From Mytilus galloprovincialis (taxonomy: Eukaryota; Mollusca; Bivalvia; Mytilida; Mytilidae): a stretch of DNA of 64,000 nt. How positions within the stretch are numbered: position 1 is the stretch's first letter; every line of letters starts with the position of its first letter. A program made the translations under genes and the position numbers. The stretch spans positions 55,395,560 through 55,459,559 of the forward strand of contig NC_134839.1 in NCBI RefSeq assembly GCF_965363235.1, given 5' to 3'. Positions 1 to 10,800 of the stretch are shown here, piece after piece. Under the pieces are notes generated by a model that worked only from the letters and a program-made list of their open reading frames with translations, did not search any database and had not been told where the DNA came from.

Positions 1-387
1 TGATGATACACAGTGTTTTTAGATTATTGGAATCTGATTAAAATGTAACTGTTCACGCGTTAATTTCAGCATCTTCTTTCATTTGTGTGCAGCATCTTCG
101 TAAATTTGTGTGGCGTGTATTGATCTCTCGTTTAACATTCTATCTTTGAGGATTATAAAAGAAATAATTATAGCAGACAAATGTGCACAAGGGTGCTTTT
201 GTGTCTGTATTTTCACGCACAAAGATGTACGATTTTAAAATTTTGGTAAAAGATGAATCAGCGATTGTGTCCGAAGTATGTCTACCATGTATAAATATAG
301 TTTAGATTTTCTATGTTTATTATTATCACACTGGACAAACAAATAGGTACATACGAATAGAAGGATAATTATACCGAATGCAGCTAG
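1..387. other. unassigned flank
   Basis: AT-rich sequence with no convincing coding frame, RNA gene or inverted repeat. It ends where recognisable reverse-transcriptase coding begins, so the 5' junction of that fossil lies near 388. Confidence 0.4.
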
Positions 388-768
388 GCTAATACTTTTA
401 GATATTTGGATGATATTTTAGCTCTCAATAATGACGACTTCAGTATGTATTCTAAAGAAATTTATCCTGTTGAACTTACTTTAAATAAAGCTAATACTAA
501 CAATGACCACTGCCCTTTCCTCGACCTTGATATATTTATCATTAACGGAAAGCTTCATACTAAAATCTATGATAAAAGAGATGATTTCTCATTTCCTATC
601 GTTAATTATCCATTTTTAGATGGTGACGTTCCCTTGTCACCATCTTACAGTGTTATATCTCAACTTGTACGATTCGCTCGTGTATGTAACAATGTTTAAG
701 ATTTTAACGAGAGAAATTTATGTATTACTGAAAAATTATTACACTAGGGTTTTCGATATCACAAACTA
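388..768 (+). mobile_element. reverse transcriptase fossil, left part
   Basis: The frame at 391-699 encodes the RT catalytic box (RYLDDILALNN) followed by a CPFLDLDI block and a KIYDKRDDFSFPIVNYPF block, which recur in a large RT family of bivalves, corals and fish. I recognise the family by recall but cannot fix its class; Penelope-like or another non-LTR type is most likely. Only the palm C-terminal region is present; the N-terminal part is absent. The copy is broken, with a few breaks, and is old enough to have been used as a landing site by another element: similarity stops at 768 and resumes at 3403, exactly at the ends of the nested element. The TA at 767-768 is the target duplicated by that insertion. 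Confidence 0.75.
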
Positions 769-1723
769 CACTGTAAATATACCTGACGCCTGACGCGTCC
801 GGACGCGTTCAAAATTTGTACACCGAATGTTTAATATTTTAACGTCATATGTTAATGCTTAGAGACGTGTTCAAAGTTTTAACGTTTGTGTTAAAACTAT
901 TTACATGTGTGTTCAGACACAGTGAACACCAGTGTTCTAATTCTGATTTAAAAATAGAAGACAGTCGTTTGTCCGATTTTTCTATCCTTCTAATTGGCAA
1001 ATTCAAAAAGAAATTCTTTAAAATATATGAATGTATACGCAGGATGATGATCTTGTGATTTTTTTACTAATATTTTAGTAATTGGGAAATATTAAACTTC
1101 CAAGCTGGCATATACATGATATATGTATAGTTTATGAACTTATTTTATTATTATTACTAGTTTTACTTATAAGTGACAAAATAATGCATATCAATTAGGC
1201 CTGTTATGATAATATCGTAATTAAAATATGTCGATTTTTATCTTATTTCATGATCCGTTCAGTTTATTAACATTACATGTTCAATCAGTGTTCAAATCGC
1301 TCGAAATTTTGAACACCTCGCGTTAAAAAAAATATACCAGGGTACCAAATACCGGAAACAGATATCGGCTGGTGATTTAGGCGGTTTAACGAAGAATGGA
1401 TACACATAAGGAAGAGAACTGGAGAAGGGACTTCTATCCCACATGAACATGAAAGAAGTGAGTAACAAGTTAGGATAATCTCCTTAGGTAGTTCGATGGC
1501 TTCCTTGTTATTTTCTCATGTCAGATATATATTTGTCAATATTCATAACTGTTATATCCAAATATTCAACAAAGTAAAAGACGAATTAAAGAACAGGATT
1601 TAGATTAAACGTTCATAACAATTTTACTGAACTGATAGATAACCAGTCTGTGATCGTCTGTCTGTTATACAGAATAAATGATGATTGTTGCCAAGTTATC
1701 CACGTATGTTAGCTGAAGATCGC

Positions 1724-2112
1724 TGAACACTAAGTGTTAAGAACTCTAACATCAAGTGTTCAAAAATGAAACACAAAGGCATTAAAAACTGAACACCACA
1801 CATTCAATTGATGAACACTAAGTGTTTAGAACTCTAACATGTAGTGTTCAAAAATGAAACACAAAGGCATTAAAAACTGAACACCACATATTCAAATGAT
1901 GAACACTAAGTGTTAAATAACTCTAACATCAAGTGTTCAAAAATGAAACACAAAGGCATTAAAAACTGAACACCGCACATTAAATTGATGAACACTAAGT
2001 GTTAAATAACTCTAACATCAAGTGTTCAAAAGTGAAACACAAAGGCATTGAAAACTGAACACCACACATTCAATTGATGAACACTAGTGTTAACATTTGG
2101 AACACCATTTCA
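1724..2112. repeat. 88-bp tandem array in nested element
   Basis: About four and a half units of 88-89 bp start at 1724, 1812, 1900, 1989 and 2078. Each carries TGAACACTAAGTGTT, a TCAAGTGTTCAAAA block and AAACTGAACACC. There is no unique spacer between units, so this is a minisatellite and not a CRISPR array. One further unit plus the same trailing block recurs at 3212-3336 near the element's right end. Confidence 0.9.
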
Positions 2113-3211
2113 GTTGACTTAGAAAATGCATTCGTTTTTTTTATATGCAGGAATCGTTAGATTGAAATGTTTGAATTAGGAACCGGTAGCCAATAATCCC
2201 ACGAAGGTCATTTCTGCATGCTATAAAGTGTTGGAAAAAAAAGATATCAAAAAAGGTATGACAATATGTGTGTATTAATAGCTTATGTGGGTGTATCATT
2301 TCTATATCTGTATACCTTAGGTCAAGAAATCGACTTTTGTAATTTATAATGTCAAAACTTGCATTTCAGTGCCATAGAATATCAATTTGTACTCTAGTAT
2401 ATATCGAAATTAAAGCATAACAATCATTGCATAATTTGATGTTTTATAAAAAAAAAATACTCTCTTCTATTAATTTTAAATTTTATTTTGCAGGATATAT
2501 AGGCTCATAGACATTACTTGTTGTGGATGACTTTGACATTTGGAAGTTGATAACAACACATAAAATGCCACTTAGTTGATAGCTTTAAGTGAAGATGCAC
2601 TGAAAAGTGGAGCGTTCATTGTATGTGATCGCAAAAGAACTCTTGGAATTTGCAAACTTTTAAACTTTCATTGTGACAAATATCTATATCATAAACTATC
2701 TACTTATCACTTTGACATGCTTTTTCGGTTAGGATACACATGATGTAGCAACTATCTTTTCATGTAGGGGTAAATACTTATTTGTGATATGAAGTCAATT
2801 TAAAAACATTATGTATGTGATTTCACTGACTGTTACTTGTGATATCATAAGGTATTCTTGTGTACTTTTTTTACATGTCTTACATATATGCTCATTTGAT
2901 TATATATATAAAGAATTACTTGTTAAAATATGTTTTATTGTTATATTTTGCCTGATTCAATATAGTTTTTATAACAGTTTAATTAAGTTTAGTATTTATG
3001 GAACATTATGTACGCTTGAAAATAGAACATGTTCTACATTTGAACACCATCACTTTGAACACCTATGTCAACTGTTCTGAATGTTAACATATGGTGTTCT
3101 GGATCTTAACATTTCTGGTTTTGAACATGTTCAGTGTGTTCAAAAAGTGTTACATGGCTGTTGAACGCGTCGACGTATTAAGATTTTGAACATTCGGACA
3201 CGTTAAATCGT

Positions 3212-3336
3212 TGAACACTAATGTTAAGGTCTCTAACATCAAGTGTTCAAAAATGAAACACAAAGGCATTAAAAACTGAACACCACACATTCAATTGATG
3301 AACACTAGTGTAAACATTTGGAACACCATTACACGT
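3212..3336. repeat. isolated copy of the 88-bp unit
   Basis: A single unit almost identical to 1989-2112, including the trailing block with CATTTGGAACACCATT. Its place close to the right terminus suggests the array spread within the element by duplication or gene conversion. Confidence 0.85.
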
Positions 3337-3402
3337 TCAAAAAGTGTTACAAAAAAGCGTTCAAGCAGTGTTCTATTTATTAACACTTAGATTTACAGTG
3401 TA

Positions 3403-4262
3403 GTCAAAACATTTACTAAATTTTATCATCGGTATAAGGACATCATTCGTAAATATTGCTCAACATGCAGACTTCTTATAAGTTATACGTTCAGGTATTT
3501 CACATCCAATATGTTATCGAAATATTCTTTATAAAGCACAAAAATGTCAGTATTCACCTCAGAAGCTTGAAAACCTTTAAATAGACTTATTAAGAAGGGA
3601 TATAGTTACGATACTGTTATCAGGTCATTAAAGATTGCATATTTTGGCGTTAATATTAATTCACTTATAGGGTCTTTGCATCGGAACTAAACACATGTAT
3701 TATTAATAAACCAGTTGTTGGCATGACACGGGTTATGGTCCTCTCATATATGTTATGATGGTATGATACTAAACCCCTCACGGGGAAGATTGTGTCTGAT
3801 ATTCATATGATGAAGACATAATTTTTCAATCAGTTTAATGGAGGTTCGGAGCTGGCATGTCAGTTAACTGCTAGTAGTCTGATGTTATTTATGTATTATT
3901 GTCATTTTGTTTTTTTTTCTTTGGTTAAATTTTCTGACATCAGACACGGACTTCTCTTGAACTAACTGAATTTTAATGTGCGTATTGTTATGCGTTTACT
4001 TTTCTGCATTGGCTAGAGGTATAGGGGGAGGGTTGAGATCTCACAAACATGTTTAACTCCGCCGCAGTTTTGCGCCTGTCCCAAGTCAGGAGCCTCTGGC
4101 CTTTGTTAGTCTTGTATTATTTTAACTTTTAGTTTCTTGTGTACAATTTGGAGTTTAGTATGGTGTTCATTATCACTGAACCAGTATACATTTGTTTAGG
4201 GGCCAGCTGAAGGACACCTCCGGGTGCGATAATTTCTCGTTGCATTGAGGACCTGTTGGAAG
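3403..4262 (+). mobile_element. reverse transcriptase fossil, right part and 3' tail
   Basis: RT similarity resumes at 3403 (KFYHRYKDIIRKY) and decays near 3690. It is followed by a long non-coding tail that recurs elsewhere in the window in inverted orientation (18281-18474, 19170-19690) and in part at 22187-22302. The tail holds landmarks such as TTGTTGGCATGACACGGGTT, GGCATGTCAGTTAACTGCTA and GGGGCCAGCTGAAGGA. Linking the tail with the RT is inferred from their contiguity here and from recalled mussel copies. The usual last ~100 bp of the tail are missing, so the copy is truncated at 4262. Broken and old. Confidence 0.7.
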
Positions 4263-4650
4263 TGCCTGGATATTCATCGATTCGAAGGGGCCACAATTGT
4301 TTTATTATACCGAACTAACAGTGGAAGTGCATTTCGAACACAGACTGACGTTTGAAAATACATTTGTGTTCGATTTTCTCGAATATACACCAAAAGTAGA
4401 ATCTTTTTGTAAAATATTGATGGCCCTGAAAAGGACCGTTTATAAGAGACATCATCGGCTGCTGCCACTCTCAGCTCTATCTATGTCCAATGCCGTCTTT
4501 CCTCGTCTCTCGATGGGCTTCCAGTGTAACGAGAACGCTGCAATTTTGTTTATTTACGTTTGTGACGTCATTTTATGGGAGGTAACTCGTGATTACGTTT
4601 CAATAGAATTGTTTGAAATATACGTAAGGTATAATAATTTACATGATTAC

Positions 4651-4803
4651 ATGTCAAACATGTCATACATGATCCGATATCGTCGATATACTCTAAAGCT
4701 TTACAGTCTAGCAATATTCCTTGTTCTTGGATTTTTATTTGCTGGTCATCTCTACACACATGACAAACTGAAACGGGCAGACATTTTAAGTTCCATCTTT
4801 CAG
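4651..4803 (+). CDS. GT92 gene exon 1 (signal anchor)
   Basis: Encodes a basic N-terminus (IRYRRYTLK) followed by a hydrophobic run (LYSLAIFLVLGFLFAG), the signal anchor of a type II enzyme. The donor is CAG|GTAGGT at 4803/4804 and ends in phase 0, matching the acceptor at 19969/19970. No promoter element is convincing upstream; a truncated retroelement tail ends at 4262, only about 390 bp before the start. Confidence 0.75.
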
Positions 4804-7800
4804 GTAGGTTGCTCTATGATTATGTAATGTACTGCATTTTCTGTTGTTATTTTCGATAGTTGGAACACATTTTTTTGTTGAGTCATTAGTTTTTTGTACG
4901 GGTTTGTGTTGCACAGTCTTTAGTTTTTTGTGGGGTTCTTGTTGCACAGTCGTTTTTGTAGGGTTCGTGCTGCAGTCTTCTGTTTTTGTGTGGTTCGTGT
5001 TGCACAGTCTAGTTTGTGTGGGGTTCGTGTTGCACAGTCTAGTTTTTGTGGGGTCGTGTTGCACATTCTAGTTTTTTTTGTGGGGGTCGTGTTGCACAGT
5101 CTAGTTTTTTGTGGGGTTCGTGTTGCACAGTCTAGTTTTTTGTGGGTTTCGTGTTACACACTCTTAGTTTTCTGTGTTGTGTATGTGTGGACTGTCGTCG
5201 TTTTTTTAAAGTTTAATTGTCCCTTTCGTATCTCCCTGGCCTCCCGTATAGTATCGTAGAATAAAGAGCATTTTAAAAATGATATACATTAGCGTGGCTT
5301 CGGCAATTTGTTATTATCGTTTTTTTGCTAAATACATTTATGTCATAAATAATTACTTTCCGTAACTTTAGGGAGAAACTATTTTATTTCTGGTTGAGGG
5401 GGATAATGTAAGTCCTATAATATAAGCCTTCTTGTTTTCAAATCGTCTTTATTCGACATTTTTTTTTATCAAATATTATTTTGACTGGTTCGGCATTGGT
5501 AGTAAAACTATCTAATAAAAAGCATCGAATAAAAACAATATTATGATTATGTGTATTAGATCAAGATTTGTTCCGTTGAAAATTCTTCCCAGACTTTTAT
5601 GCACTTTGAAGCTATCTTGTAATCGGCTCGTCCTGTCTTTTTTTTTTTTATTCAAGTTCAATCCTAGTATCCGATAATAATCAGCCCAATTTTGACAGTA
5701 CATTGTCGCATTTATTTTGGAGGACAAGATCGAATATCACTCATTTCAATGGCCCCTTAGAGCCTTAAAGGGAAACTTCGCAAAAAAATCAAAAATTGAT
5801 ATTATGTCCATTCTATATTAAAATGCTCAAATTTATAGATATTAAAGTTTTATTCCGCTAGATAAGAGATCACGATCGATTTTAAATTTAGAGTATCAAT
5901 TCTCTGCGTTCCGCCATTTTGTCGTCTTCCCCGATGAAAAATCACGATATGTCTATAAACCACAAAGGACCAAAACTACAGTAACCGATGTAGTCGTAAT
6001 TGCGTGTATTTTCTTTTCATATTAAAACAAACAAAATAATGTCCATGGTAAACATAGTGTGCCCCGGCTCGATCTCAATTTAAAAAAAAATAGGGTTCAA
6101 TGCAAAGCTCGTGTTCTTTATCAATCAATCATGGACCGTAAAAGGGCACATTGAATGAAAAATATCACGTGCACAACTATAATTGTTCACACAAAGAGCC
6201 AGAGGACTTATACTTTATTCATCTGACAATGTGATTTTATCAATACAGGTCGCGACAATAAATTGAAATACGCACACAAGTCCCGTGCGAGCGGTTGTAG
6301 AGGTTCATTTCTTCATCTGAAATCCGCTTCAACCAGGTATAAATTTGAAATCTACAGAAACTCAACTCAAAGCCTGCCTGAATAATATCAGTTGCTGACC
6401 AAAACTTGTAACGTTCGTGTGAATACCGAAACGGTATCACTTTGAGAAGTAAAATGGCCGTTTACAGTGGCGGATCCAGCCATTTAAAAAAGGGGGGGTT
6501 CCCAACCCAGAGTAAATGGGGGGTTCCAACTATATGCTCCCATTCAAATGCATTGATCGGCCTAAAAAAAGGGGGGTTCCAACCCCGGACCCCCCCCCCC
6601 CCCCCTTGGATCCGCCACTGCGTTTATCTCCATTTACGATGGCAAAATAATTATCAATTAAACACTCCATGACCAATTGGTTCTGGGGTCGAACCCTAAT
6701 ATAATGTTATCTTATCAGTGATATGACAGAAGGAAATTAGAAAGTGGTCGAAAATACCCGAACCTGGTCGAAAATACCCGAATATTTAACAACGTCAAAA
6801 TAGTCATTACTAATGCAATTGTCAAAATTTAAGTATTGTTTCTTCGACGAAAATAATGGTCAATATGTAAAGATGTTGACTTGTAACGTAAAGATGACCA
6901 TTGTTTTTACCCTGACGTCATAATCGAATTTACCGTTAAGTGGTCGAAAACTGCCGACGTTGCCCTATATATTTTTTGTTTTGTCTGTAAATTTTTATTA
7001 AACTCCTTTTTCTCCGTTCTGTTCACACCAACAGGCACTTCATCCTAACGGCTGGTGTAATTCCTTTAGAATATTTTCAATAAACAGAATTGTAATAATT
7101 TATTTTTTTATCACATAGAAATCTGATCGACATGTTGAATTTTTAACACAACTGAAATTTATGATATTGATGGGGATGGCTGAATTTCTAAACAGAAAAT
7201 TGAACACTTGAAAGATGTGACATTCTATTTACAAATATGATAGAGGGCAACATCGGAAGGGGGAGGGGCAACTTACTATAGAAAGAGTGGTAGTGATAAG
7301 CCACTTGAATAGGTCGCCATTTATAGCTTCGTGCATGGTATCTACAAGTTACTGTGAAATATATGACATGTATGACAAGGCTTGTATACAATACTATACA
7401 ATACAATATTTTTATTTTCCAAATTAAAGGGCCCATTAAGAGCATAACATTAATTACAACATGACATAAACATTACAGAGTGATTAAAGAAACATAAAAT
7501 AATAATTGAAATTCAAATGCATGAAGAAAGGATCAGTGGTCAAGGGGAGATAATTTTGATATATTTTAGAGTATCTAATTAATTTTCTGATTTTCTTAGT
7601 TGCAGGCCTTTATCCAGGTATGCACATAAAATAGATAGAAATCTGCTATCTTCATTAATCATGATCCATGAAAAAAGATCATTTATATTTAAACTATCTA
7701 AACTGGGGTATTTTTTTATATAATCAGTGATATCTCTTCTGAGGTTATTGTAAATAGGGCATTCCAGAAGAAAGTGCATTTCATTTTCAATACAATTTGT

Positions 7801-10800
7801 ATTACAATATAAACATATCCTCTCATGTCGAGGTAATATTTCATATTTACCACATACATTGGTAATTCGTTCATGTCTGCCAGTTTCTATTCTTAAACAG
7901 TGATTGCTAAGTCTGTATTTTGTTAATAAATGTTTTTGTGGGTGCTTTAAATCTAAATAATTTTCATAGTCAAATGACTTTTTGAATGAAAAATAAGTGT
8001 CCAATTTGCCTTGATTCTGTAAATAAAAATCTCGCATTTTCTCCCAATCATTTTGAAAATTTGATTTGAGCTGTTTTTTCAATAGGTTTTTAAATTTATT
8101 TTTTCCTAGATTTTTACATATATTTAGGTCAATACCCAATTTTTCACTGTAGAAAATGATATAAGAGAGCCATGAATTATTGGAACTGGTTTGACCTTTA
8201 CTTTCTATCATTTTTAACTCAGCATAAGCATTTTTCAATAAATCAGATGGAGAATTCTCTAGTCTATGCCAATACATAAACATATGTGTTAGCAAATTTA
8301 TATAAAGAGGATATCTACCCAATTCAGACAGGACTGCTACATTTGTGCACATCTTTGTAACACCAATAATATACTTACAAAATTTTAAATTTAGCTTCTC
8401 AAACTCCCAATCTTTAAATATGTCATAAAGGGACAAATTTTTCCTTTTAGAAGTAATGTTAATAACACCCCAATTTTCACAACCATAAGTTACAATTGGC
8501 TGTATACAGTGATCAAATAAATGCAAAAGAGTTTTAATAGGAGGATTAGATGATTTCAAATCTTTATAAAGTTTAAAACTGGCCTTTTGACCTTTTTGGA
8601 ATAATTGTTTCCTGGCTTCATTAAAGTTTCCAGTATTTTGGATGACTATGCCAAGATATTTGTATTGTTTAACACATTCAATAGAATTATTTCCTACATT
8701 AAAATTTTCATTAAGGAGTCTACCACTCCTATTGAATATTATAATCTTGGTTTTCTTCACATTTATTTCCATACACCAATCTTTGCAGAATGTGCACAAA
8801 GTATCAAGTCTCTTCTGAAGCCCTTCTTTTGAGTCAGATATTAATACAAGATCATCAGCATAAAGTAGACATGGTATCTTTTCATCATTTAAATTGACAT
8901 CATCATAATTGTTAGATAATATATCTGGCAAATCATTAATAAACAGTTTAAACAATGTGGGACTCAAAACGTCACCTTGTCGTACACCAACATTATATCT
9001 AAAAAAATCAGTTATTTTGTCTTCTACTTTAACACACACTTTGTCGTTACTATACATAGATTTCAAAATGTTATAAAAAATACCATTATTTGTATGCTGT
9101 AATAATTTGTATAATATACCAATATGAATAACCTTGTCAAAGGCCTTGCGAAAATCTACAAAACATACATACAATTTACCTTTGCCTCTTTTAACATATT
9201 TTTCTATGAGACATTTTAGTACAAAAATGTGATCCGAAGTGCGAGCTTTCTTAGAAAAACCAATTTGAGTTTTGTTTATGATATTATTATCAGATAAAAA
9301 TTTATCAAGTCTGTTATACAGAATGGTATTGAAAAGTTTGCCAAGACTATTATTGATGGCAATACCTCTGTAATTTTCAGGGTTCTGCGGGTTATCAGAT
9401 TTGAATATAGGAGTAATGTAGCTCTCAGACCAATTACTGGGATAAATGCCAGATAGAAGAATGGCATTAAAAAGTTTTAGTAAGCAATCTTGCATATAAC
9501 TCTGTGAAACTTTTAACATTTCATTTGTAATAGTGTCTAGACCTGGACTTTTCCCAGATTTTAATTGCCTCAGGGCTTTTTGGAGTTCACCAGGGGTGAT
9601 TTTAAAGTCAATCTCACTGAATCCAAAGTTTTTCTTTTCTAATAGTTCAAGTTTACTCTTTATCTCTTTTATCTTGGACTTTATGTGTTCATTTTCAGGA
9701 ATGAATGACAAGTCAGAGAAATATTTATACCAAATGTCACCATCTATGTTGTTTTTAGTTTCTGAATTATTTTCAAGACGGAGTTGATTGACAAGGTTCC
9801 AATAATCCTTTGGATTTTCTGATTCTAGATTGCTTAAACGGTCCAAAATATTTTCTCTAAATTCTCTTTTCTTTTTCCTCCTTAGTTTGGCAAATTGTTT
9901 ATTAAGTTTAAAAAAAGAGCCACGCACTATCGGATCTTTCGGAAATTTTGACATTAATATAGCTTTATCATTAACATGTTTTTTCATACTTTTTAAATCT
10001 TGGTCAAACCATTTTTTATGATTACATGTTTTTACCCTTTTCTTCTTCTTTTTTAGTGATACTTTGCACACTTTTTCGTATATTGAATGAATACTATATG
10101 TGGCATCATTCACATTCTTTTTGTCTAAGATAATTTTGTTATTTAAAAAATATTTTAGCTCATTTTGTATGACAGGATGTGTAAATGATTCCTGGAAATT
10201 TTGAATACTTTCTGTGTCCCATTTATACCTCAAAGGAAAGTCTTTCATATGACTTTTATTTTTCTCCAATTGGAAAGATGCTAAAATCTTAAAAGTGATT
10301 TTGCAATGGCAATCAGAAAAATTTGCCTTAAAATCTGATACATTAAAATATAAAATTTGCTGGAGTAGGCTTTGAGAAACTAAAGCATAATCAACTACAC
10401 TGCATCCATTAGGTTTGAAACATGTAAATTTACCCGTGCTATCACCACACATACGCCCATTCAAGATACGTAACTGATTACCTATACAAAATTCTAGCAA
10501 GTTTTTCCCTCTGGAATCAGTTATTAAATCTTTACTGACCCTTTCCTCTGTGAAACAGTCTACATCATAATTTTCATCAAATAAAGGAACATGGGAGGTG
10601 CTGTCACCATCAATATAGTCTTTTTCTGACCCAGTTCTGGCATTAAGATCCCCTACTAACAGGATGTCCCCCATAGACCCATAACTATCAGTTATATCCT
10701 TTTCTATTATCTCCAGTAGGTCTGTTTGGCTTTTGGGAGCATAGTATATCAAGCACAAATATATATCTTTGTTTAAATTGAAAAATTCTCTCTTCAATTT

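Larger units (their letters stand above)
769..3400. mobile_element. 2.6-kb TA-flanked DNA element nested in RT fossil
   Basis: The element begins CACTGTAAAT and ends ATTTACAGTG, a perfect 10-bp terminal inverted repeat, and is flanked by TA on both sides (767-768 and 3401-3402). Removing it together with one TA restores continuous RT similarity across the site, which defines both ends to the base. The interior has no credible transposase; the longest frames are 69 and 89 codons. It is filled with GTTCA/TGAAC and GTTAA/TTAAC motifs in both orientations and carries an 88-bp tandem array. The CACTG terminus with a TA duplication would fit a Tc1/mariner-like or a CMC (CACTA/Mirage/Chapaev) non-autonomous element; I cannot decide between them. 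Termini and duplication are seen directly; the superfamily is inference. Confidence 0.85.

Noticed and set aside
1724-2112. Regular repeats resembling a CRISPR array
   Set aside because: Units are contiguous 88-bp repeats without unique spacers, in eukaryotic mobile DNA, and there are no cas genes.
4297-4650. Longer N-terminus for the GT92 protein from the in-frame upstream sequence
   Set aside because: A signal anchor close to the start is expected; the upstream residues are not protein-like and begin beside a retroelement tail. Cannot be fully excluded.
4786-5259. Cys/Thr-rich repeat frames on both strands
   Set aside because: Direct read-outs of the ~30-bp minisatellite in intron 1.
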